DNA of 64,000 nucleotides from Bacteroidota bacterium (GTDB taxonomy: Bacteria; Bacteroidota; Bacteroidia; Bacteroidales; F082), in contig JAHJTC010000011.1 of assembly GCA_018830105.1 (NCBI GenBank), positions 124,001-188,000 on the forward strand, in the 5' to 3' direction. The position numbers and the translations under genes were made by a program. Below the pieces are notes generated by a model, which was not told the origin of the DNA, searched no databases, and was given only the letters and a program-made list of their open reading frames with translations. Below are positions 15,356 to 23,536 of this stretch, in pieces; positions within the stretch are counted from its first letter, which is position 1; the number at the start of each line of letters is the position of its first letter.

Positions 15356-17043
15356 TTATTTGATGGTCAGTTTTTGATTTGTAAGCTGATCATTGGTTTG
15401 TATCGTTGTGATATATAAGCCTTTGGGTAATGCTGTGATTATTTCACTTAAGTTGTGCGTTCCGGCTTCAAGCATTCCAAAATCCTGTTTAACCAGTTGC
15501 TTACCACTGATATCATATATGCTCACTGTTACCTGAGCCGATGAGGATAGCTCCAGATTGAGGCTTTCCTGAGCGCTTACCGGATTAGGAAATAACTGAA
15601 TTTCTGTTTCATTTGCAAGTTCTTGTTGGCCAACATAACCGTATGCAAACTGGTTTCGATCAACTGAGCCAAAACCCTGGCCGGTAAACAAGGGTTCGCT
15701 TCCTTCGCCAAGAACAGCGTAGTATCCGGTTCCCTGTCCGCAACACAATCCATCACCACCTGCATCGTACATCACAAATTCGTAGCAACCCAAATCACTT
15801 ACTTCAAGCGGCATACTTACAACACTGTTAGGGTTTGTATAGGGGCCACCGGATTGAATCAACTCGCCAAAACTATTATGCAATTCCCAGCTGGTTTCTT
15901 CGGGAGCGTTATTGAGTAAAATGAATAAACTTACAGCAACACCATTCACATTGATGGATTCCATAAATGGGAAGGTTTGTGTATTGTTCTTGGGATAATC
16001 ATCGCCCTGACCATTCGTTTGACTAATCACGATAGCTAATTCGTTTTCAGCTTGCAGGTCAAACTCAATTTCTCCTGCATCTACGACTGCTGTTTGAAGA
16101 AAGTCTAGACTTCCTGTCCAATCTGTACTATGCACCATGGTGCCATTGATATGAAACTCAATAGTTGCACTTGTAAATAGCTCAGAACCATAATTGGTAA
16201 TACTTACAATTGGGTTCATGGTTCCGCTACAGTTTGATGAAGTTGCATTTTCGATGACTTTTACTGCAGCATCGTTGGCATAAATAGGTACAATCGGATC
16301 AGTGCTGCTGTTGGCTGCCTGATGCACGTGTTTATTGGTATTGTTCTGCACAAAACCCACAGCTGCAATTTGATCTATATCATACACATTTTGCAATTCC
16401 CAGGCCGTTTCGATGATAAAATAGTCGTTGGCTTCAAAATCAGGAAGCGAGGTCCCGCTTTTAGAGGGTAATAGCGCTTCATCACATTATAAAAATCTGT
16501 TTCGCCATTTGATCCGGGAGGAGAACTAAAAATGATTTCTTTTTCAATTACGGCTATGTGAGCAACCAGATTTCCGCTTACTGCTTCGTCGGCACGAATC
16601 AGCATGGTGACGTAAACGCTATCTTGATCATCGCTCAAACGGTGTTGCATTTGAATTTCAAAAGGTGCCGGATTAGCAGCATAATTGTCAATCATTGCCT
16701 GACTAACTTGTGCCGGAACACCGTGAAAATAATCTCCATTCATATATACATGAGGCACAGAGTTAATGCTGTAATAGGTTTTTCTTGCACTATTATCGGT
16801 CGGATTGTGGTGATACATGGGATCGTTTCCGGCTCCGGGCCAATTCATGTGGTATTTGATAGAAGTAATTTTGTCCTCGTTGGCATGTAACAAGGCATCA
16901 AAGGCCGGGTTTTGAGTAGCACAGGGCCCACAAGTAGAACTTGTAAAACCTTCGGCCAAAAGCAATCTGCTCACCTGAGCAGTTAAAAAAACCGGCATTA
17001 AAGCAAGCAGCAAACCAAGAATAGAAGTCTTTCTCATAATCAT
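15356..17043 (-). pseudogene. Omp28-like thioredoxin-fold T9SS cargo protein, split by a frameshift
   Basis: Two overlapping frames together make one protein of about 560 residues. The N-terminal part (start 17043, or 17037) has a signal peptide ending LTAQ, then EGFTSSTCGPCATQNPAF with a CxxC redox motif of the Omp28/thioredoxin fold, and runs to KRYYP. At about 16466 the frame shifts by one base: read in the other frame the sequence continues naturally as SKSGTSLPDFEANDYF, then IETAWELQNVYDIDQ, down to 15356. The C-terminal part ends with a type IX sorting domain (LFPNPVSAQESL, ISGKQLV, LPKGLYITTI). The apparent start of the second frame is only a TTG inside LQNVYD, so it is not an independent gene. 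A lost base in the CCCTCT run (16463-16468) explains everything; it may be a real mutation or a sequencing error. The thioredoxin-like part resembles the intact protein at 58615-60735. Confidence 0.82.
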
Positions 17044-17067
17044 TATAATTTAGGTGTTCAAGTACTA

Positions 17068-17097
17068 CAAAACTAAAAAAATTATTAATATTGCAAA
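17068..17097 (-). promoter_or_regulatory. predicted promoter of the split T9SS gene
   Basis: On the minus strand TTTG (17094-17097) lies 18 bp before TAGTTTTG (17068-17075), close to the Bacteroidota consensus. The start site would be near 17061, about 20 nt before the ATG at 17043. Confidence 0.5.
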
Positions 17098-17231
17098 GAG
17101 ATTATTTATTCAGACAACACTTTTGCGTATAAAGTTGTCTATGCTTTACAAGTTGATCAAGGCGGGATTGCCAAAAAAAATATTTAGCACGATATTTGCA
17201 GTAAATATATTTTAAAATAAAACCACATGTT

Positions 17232-17975
17232 ATGAAGAAACTAATACTTTTTTTATCCTTTTTTTTAGCGATTGGCACTTTTGCTTCGGCACAATCACTC
17301 AGCCTTTATTATGATGGTGTCGAGCTTGCTGATGGCGATAATGTGTATATTCATGGTGAATTAACAGACAATGAATTTGAAGAGTATTTAGCGGTATTAC
17401 TTGTCAAAAATAATTCCGACCGCGACCTTCCTGTAAAAGCAAGACGCGATGATGTTGATATTGTTGAGGGTTCAAAGAATTACCTTTGCTGGGAAAGTTG
17501 TTTTCCTGATTTCGTTGTAGAATCGCCTGATCCATATACAATTCCAGCCGGAGAAATGACTTCTGAAGAGATTTTTGCAGGTCATTATTTACCTCAGGGC
17601 AATGCAGGTACAACGATTGTTAAATATACTTTTTTTAATGCCAACGAGCCTGATGATAAAGTTACTTTTAATGCACACTATGTAATTAGTCCTACTTCAG
17701 TTGACGACATTTTGGCAAAATCAGCAATCAGCGAAGCCTATCCAAATCCTGCAAGCAAGTTCGTAGCGTTTGATTATGAATTGCCTGTTGAAGTAAAATC
17801 AGCAGAGGTTAAGTTTTTTAATCTTTTAGGCCAGGAAGTATTAACAGAGACAATAGCAGACCTAATTGGAAAAGTTCAGATTAATGTAATGGACTTGCCC
17901 GAAGGTGTTTATTTTTACAGTCTGGCGCTGAATCAGAAAGTGGCAATGACTAAAAAATTAATTATCAGGCGCTAA
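17232..17975 (+). CDS. small secreted protein with type IX sorting domain
   Basis: A 247-residue protein. Residues 1-21 form a signal peptide ending FASAQ. The middle part (about 22-155) is a beta-rich domain with SLYYDGVELADGDNVYI and two Cys residues in CWESCFPDF that could form a disulfide; I do not recognise this domain. Residues about 170-247 are a typical Por_Secre_tail domain (AYPNPASKFVAFDYEL, FNLLGQEV, LPEGVYFYSLAL, KKLIIRR), which directs transport through the T9SS and cleavage or surface attachment. It is divergent from the split T9SS gene and has its own terminator. The same layout of signal peptide, small domain and tail occurs in many uncharacterised Bacteroidota proteins. Confidence 0.85.
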   Translation: MKKLILFLSFFLAIGTFASAQSLSLYYDGVELADGDNVYIHGELTDNEFEEYLAVLLVKNNSDRDLPVKARRDDVDIVEGSKNYLCWESCFPDFVVESPDPYTIPAGEMTSEEIFAGHYLPQGNAGTTIVKYTFFNANEPDDKVTFNAHYVISPTSVDDILAKSAISEAYPNPASKFVAFDYELPVEVKSAEVKFFNLLGQEVLTETIADLIGKVQINVMDLPEGVYFYSLALNQKVAMTKKLIIRR

Positions 17976-17998
17976 TTGACCTGATTATCGTTTATATT

Positions 17999-18031
17999 AA
18001 GTCGGTTTTAATGAAAAGCCGGCTTTTTTTT
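17999..18031 (+). terminator. rho-independent terminator after the small T9SS protein gene
   Basis: AAGTCGG (17999-18005) pairs with CCGGCTT (18019-18025) with one G-T pair, followed by a run of eight T. Confidence 0.75.
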
Positions 18032-18171
18032 GTGAAGGATAGTTTCCGAAAACGTTTGTTATTTTGCTTGTCAAAAATAAATATTGATTTTTTTATACCT
18101 TTAATATCCTGAACAACACAGTTTAATTTTAAATTTAAGGGGTATGCCTGGTACTTGTTCTGGATTGAAAG

Positions 18172-18202
18172 GTTGTTATTTTTTATATTTGACTTATTTT
18201 TG
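18172..18202 (+). promoter_or_regulatory. predicted promoter(s) of the carboxyltransferase gene
   Basis: Two -7 boxes lie in tandem, TATATTTG (18184-18191) and TATTTTTG (18195-18202). The second has GTTG 19 bp upstream (18172-18175) as a -33 element. The leader to the ATG at 18315 is about 105 nt. Confidence 0.5.
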
Positions 18203-18314
18203 CATGATTAGGCGATGGTGAGCCAAACGAAATAAAATGTAATTTGCACGCCATCTAAAGTTAGAAAGCTGATAAATTCAAACACAGAATTACTGAACCA
18301 AAAATAACCTGATT

Positions 18315-19862
18315 ATGGGTATTAAACAGAAAACCTCTGAGTTACAACGCCGTATGCGCGACGCCTTAATGGGTGGTGGTGATAAAGCAATCGAAAAGCA
18401 AAAAGCAATAGGAAAGCTAACTGCCCGCGAACGTATTATAGCGTTGCTCGACCCGAAATCTTTCCATGAGTACGACCTTTTTGTTGAGCATGCTGCCAAG
18501 GATTTTGACATGGATAAGAAATACCTTCCGGGAGATGGTGTTATTACTGGAACCGGAACCTTAAGTGGTCATCCGGTATGCATTTATGCACAGGATTTTA
18601 CGGTTGCCGGCGGGTCGCTGGGTTGGATGCATGCCAAAAAGATCACCAAAATCATGGATCATGCCATGAAACTAAAGGTACCTATTATTGGGATCAATGA
18701 TTCTGGTGGAGCTCGTATTCAGGAAGGGGTTAATTCGCTTGCAGGCTATGGCGAAATATTTTACCGCAATACCCAGGCTTCAGGTGTTATACCTCAAATC
18801 TCAGTAATTCTTGGACCCTGTGCTGGCGGTGCCGTTTATTCGCCTGCACTTACCGATTTTGTTTTTGTGGTCGAAAACATATCAAAAATGTTTATCACCG
18901 GACCCGAAGTAATTAAGACTGTGCTGGGTGAGGAAATTTCGATGGAAGAATTGGGAGGAGCTCGGGTGCACTCAGAAATAACCGGAAATGCACATTTTTT
19001 CTCAGTTAGTGAAGAAGAATGTTTTAGCCAGATTAAGCAGTTGGTGAGCTTTATTCCGTGGAACAATATGAAGAAGGCAGAGAAATTTCCAAAAAAAGCG
19101 CCTAAGACAAGAAATTATAAAATTGACACTATTCTTCCTACCGATCCGCGGCTTCCTTATGATGTGCGCGATGTAATAAAAGCATTGGCAGATGATTCTG
19201 AGTTTTTGGAAGTGCAGGAGCTTTTTGCTGCCAATATTGTTATTGGTTTTGCACGTGTAAATGGCGATACCGTTGGTTTTGTTGCCAATCAGCCAAATGT
19301 TTTAGCAGGTGTGCTCGATGTGGATTCTTCTGATAAGGCAGCACGTTTTATTCGTTATTGCGATTCCTTTAATGTGCCGCTTGTAACCCTGGTTGATCTC
19401 CCGGGATATTTGCCTGGTATTGATCAGGAACATGCGGGTGTTATCCGTCATGGAGCGAAAGTGCTGTATGCTTATTCGGAAGCTACTGTTCCAAAAATTA
19501 CCGTTATTATGCGCAAGGCCTATGGTGGTGGTTATATCGCAATGTGTTCGCACCATCTTCGTGCTGATTTTGTATTTGCCTGGCCCACAGCCGAAATTGC
19601 TGTTATGGGACCTGAAGGGGCTGCAAATATTATCTTCAGGAAGGAAATACAAACAGCTGAAAACCCAGATGAAATGCGTAAGCTAAAGGTGGAAGAGTAC
19701 AAGAAAAAATTTGCTAACCCTTACGTTGCTGCTGCTTATGGATATATTGATGCTGTAATTGAACCCGCTGAAACACGTCGGATGCTTATGCATTCGTTGG
19801 ATATATCCAAAGATAAAATCGTGGAAGTACCTATGAAAAAGCATGGCATTCCACCATTCTAA
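18315..19862 (+). CDS. mmdA: acyl-CoA carboxyltransferase subunit (propionyl-CoA carboxylase beta / methylmalonyl-CoA decarboxylase alpha)
   Basis: A 515-residue crotonase-fold carboxyltransferase of the PccB/MmdA family. It moves CO2 between biotin and propionyl-CoA/methylmalonyl-CoA. The N-terminal half has AIGKLTARERI, GINDSGGARIQEGV and GPCAGGAVYSPA (acyl-CoA oxyanion site); the C-terminal half has VDLPGYLPGIDQEH, RKAYGGGYIAMC and AWPTAEIAVMGPEGA (carboxybiotin site). The length is the family standard. It is followed 109 bp later by a lone biotin carrier protein. No biotin carboxylase gene is present, which fits a decarboxylase or an enzyme whose carboxylase subunit is encoded elsewhere; carboxylase and decarboxylase roles cannot be told apart from this subunit. 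Confidence 0.9.
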   Translation: MGIKQKTSELQRRMRDALMGGGDKAIEKQKAIGKLTARERIIALLDPKSFHEYDLFVEHAAKDFDMDKKYLPGDGVITGTGTLSGHPVCIYAQDFTVAGGSLGWMHAKKITKIMDHAMKLKVPIIGINDSGGARIQEGVNSLAGYGEIFYRNTQASGVIPQISVILGPCAGGAVYSPALTDFVFVVENISKMFITGPEVIKTVLGEEISMEELGGARVHSEITGNAHFFSVSEEECFSQIKQLVSFIPWNNMKKAEKFPKKAPKTRNYKIDTILPTDPRLPYDVRDVIKALADDSEFLEVQELFAANIVIGFARVNGDTVGFVANQPNVLAGVLDVDSSDKAARFIRYCDSFNVPLVTLVDLPGYLPGIDQEHAGVIRHGAKVLYAYSEATVPKITVIMRKAYGGGYIAMCSHHLRADFVFAWPTAEIAVMGPEGAANIIFRKEIQTAENPDEMRKLKVEEYKKKFANPYVAAAYGYIDAVIEPAETRRMLMHSLDISKDKIVEVPMKKHGIPPF

Positions 19863-19937
19863 TCCTCTGTTTAATACTTAATTAAATTGAGCTGATTTAC
19901 TATCAATCTTTTGGTGCAAACATTCCAATAGGTTCAT

Positions 19938-19945
19938 TATATTTG
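19938..19945 (+). promoter_or_regulatory. possible promoter of the biotin carrier gene, -7 element
   Basis: TATATTTG matches TAnnTTTG, 26 bp before the ATG at 19972. The nearest TTTG upstream (19910-19913) is 24 bp away, longer than usual, so independent transcription is only possible. Confidence 0.35.
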
Positions 19946-19971
19946 TTTTTGACAACATTATTTATGGCTGT

Positions 19972-20313
19972 ATGAAAAAGGAAATCCCTGCTGATAAAAA
20001 AATCAAATTTGAGAATCTCATAATTGATAATATCAAGTATAAAACAACGCTTACCCAGAAATATATAAACCGCAAGCCCTATCATGAAATTGTTCCGGGC
20101 ATCATGACAGCTTTTATCCCGGGAACAATTACGGAGGTGTTTGTGAAAGAGGGGCAGAAAGTGGCAGAAGGCGATCCACTTGTAGTTTTGGAAGCTATGA
20201 AAATGCTCAATGAAATAAAGGCACCTTTTGACGGGGAAGTTAAGCAGCTTGCAGTTGTGAGCGGACAGAGAGTATCAAAAAATCAACTACTGGTAGAAGT
20301 TGTTTCCTCGTAA
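19972..20313 (+). CDS. biotin carboxyl carrier protein
   Basis: A 113-residue biotinyl domain protein. The acceptor lysine is in EAMKMLNEIKAPFDGEV (about residues 80-96), and the mirrored half with GTITEVFVKEGQKV precedes it. The first 40 residues are charged and not homologous to the usual Pro/Ala-rich linker. It carries CO2 for the neighbouring carboxyltransferase. The gene converges on engB and the last 31 nt of both reading frames overlap (20283-20313), so the two stop codons lie inside each other's gene; there is no room for a terminator between them. Confidence 0.92.
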   Translation: MKKEIPADKKIKFENLIIDNIKYKTTLTQKYINRKPYHEIVPGIMTAFIPGTITEVFVKEGQKVAEGDPLVVLEAMKMLNEIKAPFDGEVKQLAVVSGQRVSKNQLLVEVVSS

Positions 20314-20906
20314 TAACGCGCGTTCTCTGATTCTATAAGCGCCAATATTTCTTCTCTGCCAAGACCTGTTTCTGAAGACGTCACTATAAATGGTGGCAGA
20401 TCTTCCCATTTTTTTGACAATTCATTTTTGAAAATGGTTATCTGTTTTGAAACCATACCCTTGCTTAATTTATCTGTTTTTGTAAATACAACCACAAATG
20501 GCAAGCCAATTTCCCCTAAGTCATTAATAAATTCAAGATCAATAGTTTGTGGGGGAATTCTGCTGTCTATAAGTACAAAAAGATAAACCAGATTAACACG
20601 CTTTTCCAGGTATTCTTGTAACATGGCCACCCATTTCTCCCGATTTGTGCGTGATCGTTTGGCAAAACCATAACCGGGCAAGTCGACCAAATACCAGTTT
20701 TCGTTAATTAAAAAATGATTGATGGTAATTGTCTTTCCCGGCTTAGAGGAGATTTTTGCCAGTTTTTTCTGACCAGTGAGCATGTTGATAAGGGAAGATT
20801 TTCCCACGTTGGAGCGCCCGATGAAGGCGTATTCAGGCAATGACTGCGCCGGAAGCTTATCAACTTCAGTGTTACTTTGAATGAATTTAGCTGTGGTTAT
20901 TATCAT
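20283..20906 (-). CDS. engB: ribosome biogenesis GTPase EngB (YsxC/YihA)
   Basis: A 207-residue small GTPase needed for assembly of the large ribosomal subunit. G motifs are in order: G1 GRSNVGKSSLI, G3 DLPGYGFAKRS and G4 TKTDKLSKG, with TSSETGLG as the G5 region. The C-terminal tail YEETTSTSS is short and Ser/Thr-rich. The ATG at 20904-20906 overlaps the stop of the GNAT-type acyltransferase gene by 4 nt (ATGA), so it is translationally coupled to it. Its 3' end overlaps the convergent biotin carrier gene by 31 nt. Confidence 0.95.
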   Translation of the reverse strand: MIITTAKFIQSNTEVDKLPAQSLPEYAFIGRSNVGKSSLINMLTGQKKLAKISSKPGKTITINHFLINENWYLVDLPGYGFAKRSRTNREKWVAMLQEYLEKRVNLVYLFVLIDSRIPPQTIDLEFINDLGEIGLPFVVVFTKTDKLSKGMVSKQITIFKNELSKKWEDLPPFIVTSSETGLGREEILALIESENARYYEETTSTSS

Positions 20907-21850
20907 GAGAGATGAGCAGGTTTTTTGCCCTTTTCGTAACGAAGATGTCGCTCTTTTTTGATGCCATAGATGTCTTCTATAGTCAGAATTATTCCTGTTT
21001 CTTCAACCGCTCCGAAATTGTCGTTTAAGGCGGTGCCAAAAGTGCGCATGGTTGAGGAGAGATTCATGTAAGCGTTCACAAGAGGAGGAATATTCTCTTT
21101 TAGCCCACGTACTTTCTGCACGAGAATTTTATAGTTTTCTTCATAAGTTTTTCCTTTAAAAACCTGCTCCAGCATTGCGATATCAGTGTGATAGGGCATT
21201 GGATCGTAAGGATAAACAAGTTTATCGGGATCTGGAAAGTATTTCCTTAGAAAAAACAGAATGAGATCGCGGGCAAATTTATTGTAATGTGGATACATCG
21301 TTACTTTGCCAAAGAAATAGAGGGATTCAGGATATTCTAAAATTAGCGAACCTAATCCGTCCCATAAATTATCCAGGGCAAACATACCTTTGCGAATGTT
21401 GTTTATGGGTTGATAAAAAGGCTGCACAAATGACCTTCCAAGTTCAATGGTATAAGGGAGAAAGTCATTGATAAACTGGTCGGAATAGGCAAACAGTTTG
21501 GCGGTAGGTGTTTGAACTTTGCCTTTTTCATCAAAGCTTAAATCGTTGCAGTTTATAAAACGGTAGCCGCCAATAATGGCTTCATCCTCAGGGTTCCAAA
21601 CGATTAGCTGTTTAAATCCATTTTCGCCCCGATCGAAGCTGTCAATGTCATAGGGTTTGCCCGTTCCGCCGCCTGAGTCTCTAAATGTAATTTCGCGCAA
21701 GCGTCCGATCTCGAGCATTATATTGGGCGAATCAAAGTCAGAAACAATATAAATTTCGTTGTTCCCATTATTGGTTTTTCTAAAAAAGCGATCCTGAGTC
21801 AGTTCGGACAGTATTAAATCGATCGAAACAGGAGGTATTATAGCTTCCAT
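20903..21850 (-). CDS. hemolysin-like N-acyltransferase (GlsB-like, OlsB family)
   Basis: A 315-residue GNAT-fold protein of the hemolysin/OlsB type. Visible features are LEIGRLREITFRDSGGGTG with the conserved R-x-x-x-F-R segment (about 46-65), WNPEDEAIIGGYRF, TIELGRSFVQPFYQ (the ELGRSFV motif of the family) and LWDGLGSLI. Members N-acylate an amino acid with a 3-hydroxy fatty acid. In Bacteroides thetaiotaomicron a pair of this type, GlsB plus the O-acyltransferase GlsA, makes glycine lipids; here the PlsC-type partner lies 22 bp upstream on the same strand. The role as GlsB is inferred from family and pairing. engB follows with a 4-nt overlap. Confidence 0.82.
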   Translation of the reverse strand: MEAIIPPVSIDLILSELTQDRFFRKTNNGNNEIYIVSDFDSPNIMLEIGRLREITFRDSGGGTGKPYDIDSFDRGENGFKQLIVWNPEDEAIIGGYRFINCNDLSFDEKGKVQTPTAKLFAYSDQFINDFLPYTIELGRSFVQPFYQPINNIRKGMFALDNLWDGLGSLILEYPESLYFFGKVTMYPHYNKFARDLILFFLRKYFPDPDKLVYPYDPMPYHTDIAMLEQVFKGKTYEENYKILVQKVRGLKENIPPLVNAYMNLSSTMRTFGTALNDNFGAVEETGIILTIEDIYGIKKERHLRYEKGKKPAHLS

Positions 21851-21872
21851 ATGTGCTGATATTTGCTGGTTA

Positions 21873-22754
21873 TTAGAGTGTGTAGTTTTGCTCGGGGTCG
21901 AAAATTAAATCTGGCTTTTTACCCAGTTGATAAACATAATTTCTCAGTTGAGTTGCCCATTCTTTGTCGCTTCTTCGCTTGTCAAATGTTTGGTAGCTTA
22001 TGGGTGCTCCAAACGTTATGATGATTTTTTTATCTTTTTGTTTAAAAAACTCGTCGGCCAGGTATAACATCTCGATATTGGCTTTAATGCCGAGCAATTT
22101 ACGAAAATTTGAAAAATTATAAAAAAAGTTTGAATTCCTGCCGGCAATATGTGTTGGCACAAAGCTGCGTTTGTATTTTTTAGCTTTCGTCAGAAATGTT
22201 TTTTTCCATTCCAGGTCATATATCTTTCCGTCCTTTTTTCTTGAAACAAGTCCAAACGGAAAGTAACAGATACTGTCATTTCCTTCAAATGTTTCATTTA
22301 AAATCCTGATGTTTTCAGCGTTGCTTCCATGTTTGTTGATAGGAATAAACAGCGGTTTTAAATTGTCGAGAAACAGCAAAATATCATTGACAGGAAATCG
22401 AATATCGCGCCTTACCTTGCCCACTGCCTGCATCAAAGCAATACCATCGAGACCCCCCAAAGGATGATTTGATGCTATAATAATGCGCTCATCCGTGGGA
22501 ATGTTCTCAAGCCCTTTAATTTCAACAACCGGATCGAACTCCTCCATTATAGCATCCACGAAATCAAGTCCGTACAAGTGTTTGGAACGGCCAATAAAGT
22601 CGTTAATCTGCCCCTGATGTATAATGCGTTTCAGGTAGCGGAAAATAAATCCAGGAATAAGTGCAGACAAACGCGGATTTTTGTGAGTAAACACACGCTC
22701 AATATCGATCAGCTTCTCATCCTGCATACGAACCGCCTCTTGCTTTTCTTTCAT
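21873..22754 (-). CDS. PlsC-family 1-acyl-glycerol-phosphate-type acyltransferase (GlsA-like)
   Basis: A 293-residue membrane-associated acyltransferase started at the ATG at 22754. An in-frame TTG at 22811 is rejected because the predicted promoter lies at 22779-22786. The catalytic motif HxxxxD is seen as SNHPLGGLDGIAL (His/Asp), with later FPFGLVSRK and ITFGAPIS motifs. It probably O-acylates the hydroxyl of the product of the neighbouring GNAT-type enzyme, giving a two-chain amino-acid lipid; that is inference from the pair. It is the first gene of a three-gene run ending in engB. Confidence 0.8.
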   Translation of the reverse strand: MKEKQEAVRMQDEKLIDIERVFTHKNPRLSALIPGFIFRYLKRIIHQGQINDFIGRSKHLYGLDFVDAIMEEFDPVVEIKGLENIPTDERIIIASNHPLGGLDGIALMQAVGKVRRDIRFPVNDILLFLDNLKPLFIPINKHGSNAENIRILNETFEGNDSICYFPFGLVSRKKDGKIYDLEWKKTFLTKAKKYKRSFVPTHIAGRNSNFFYNFSNFRKLLGIKANIEMLYLADEFFKQKDKKIIITFGAPISYQTFDKRRSDKEWATQLRNYVYQLGKKPDLIFDPEQNYTL

Positions 22755-22778
22755 GTTTTTGTGCGAGAATTCAATGTA

Positions 22779-22786
22779 CAAAAATA
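22779..22786 (-). promoter_or_regulatory. predicted promoter of the acyltransferase-engB run, -7 element
   Basis: The minus strand reads TATTTTTG. A partial -33 (ATTG, 22809-22812) lies 22 bp upstream. The start site near 22772 fits initiation at the ATG at 22754. Confidence 0.45.
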
Positions 22787-23004
22787 GATAAAATGACAAT
22801 GTAAACCGCAATCAGCTCCAACTTGAAGTTGTGATCTGTCTGAGTTCCTGCTTGTTTCCGATGGTATTGTTGATAAAACCGTTTCATTATCAGAGAGTAA
22901 GCGTTTTGGACGTTGCATCGCATTTTTTAATATGCTGATATATAGTATTTTATAAGAGTTTGATAAAAATATTTATGCTTTTTTGTAACATTTGATAACT
23001 TTTG

Positions 23005-23039
23005 TGGTATAAAATGGAGTAATGTGGGAAAAAATGCAC
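23005..23039 (+). promoter_or_regulatory. candidate MraZ operator, four boxes at 10-bp period
   Basis: TGGTA (23005), TGGAG (23015), TGGGA (23025) and the weaker TGCAC (23035) each start exactly 10 bp apart with 5-bp spacers. In E. coli MraZ binds direct TGGGN repeats separated by 5 bp just before its own gene, so position, box and spacing all agree. The array ends 27 bp before the mraZ start codon. Confidence 0.6.
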
Positions 23040-23066
23040 TAATTTTACCTCACTAATTGATAAATT

Positions 23067-23531
23067 TTGAGTTACCCAATAGGACAATATCAATGTAAGC
23101 TGGATGCCAAGGGAAGACTGATGCTTCCGGCAGATTTCAAGGAGCAACTCGGCGACCTTGCAGGAGACGGTTTTGTCCTGAGGCCAGGCTTGTTTAGCAA
23201 ATGTCTGGAGCTTTATACCATGAGCGATTGGGTACAAACGCAGGAAAAGCTGCGTTCGTTGAATCAATTTGTGCGGTCGAATGTAGAACTCGTGCGAAAG
23301 TATAATGCCGGAGCCAAAATGGTAAAGATGGATGGCTCGGGCAGATTACAGATTCCCAAAAACCTGATTACATCAGGAGGCTTGTTGAAGGAGGTAGTAC
23401 TCACTTCTCTTACTGTCAAAATGGAGCTTTGGGATAAAGCATCTTACGAAACAGAAATCAACCGCATGGATGAAGAGGCGTTCGAAAAATTGGCAACAGA
23501 GAAACTGGGTAATACTGACCAAACAAGCTAA
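23067..23531 (+). CDS. mraZ: MraZ, transcriptional regulator of the dcw cluster
   Basis: A 154-residue protein with two SpoVT/AbrB-like swapped-hairpin domains: CKLDAKGRLMLPADFKEQL (about 9-27) and KMDGSGRLQIPKNL (about 88-101). The start is a TTG at 23067, forced by an in-frame TAA two codons upstream and no early ATG. MraZ binds its own promoter and, in E. coli, represses the dcw cluster. It opens the 16-kb plus-strand cluster; rsmH follows after 5 bp. A phased set of likely MraZ boxes lies immediately upstream. Confidence 0.95.
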   Translation: MSYPIGQYQCKLDAKGRLMLPADFKEQLGDLAGDGFVLRPGLFSKCLELYTMSDWVQTQEKLRSLNQFVRSNVELVRKYNAGAKMVKMDGSGRLQIPKNLITSGGLLKEVVLTSLTVKMELWDKASYETEINRMDEEAFEKLATEKLGNTDQTS

Positions 23532-23536
23532 AAAAT

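Larger units (their letters stand above)
17976..18314. other. non-coding interval before the carboxyltransferase gene
   Basis: This 339-bp stretch holds the terminator at 17999-18031, then AT-rich sequence without a credible ORF, then the tandem promoter boxes at 18184-18202, then a leader of about 105 nt. In the leader, GATGGTG (18214-18220) can pair imperfectly with CACGCCATC (18249-18257), but no known RNA motif is recognised. Confidence 0.6.
22755..23066. other. divergent control region between the acyltransferase operon and the dcw cluster
   Basis: This 312-bp region has no credible ORF. It contains the minus-strand promoter at 22779-22786, a small dyad CAACTTGAAGTTG near 22819, AT-rich sequence, and next to mraZ a phased array of TGG-like boxes (23005-23039). 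No exact TAnnTTTG box was found for mraZ; TAACTTTTG at 22996-23004 is a near match with one extra base. Confidence 0.6.

Noticed and set aside
15356-16396. A separate gene for the sorting-domain half of the split T9SS protein
   Set aside because: Its only start is a TTG inside conserved sequence (LQNVYD), it has no signal peptide, and its frame continues naturally upstream into the N-terminal half.
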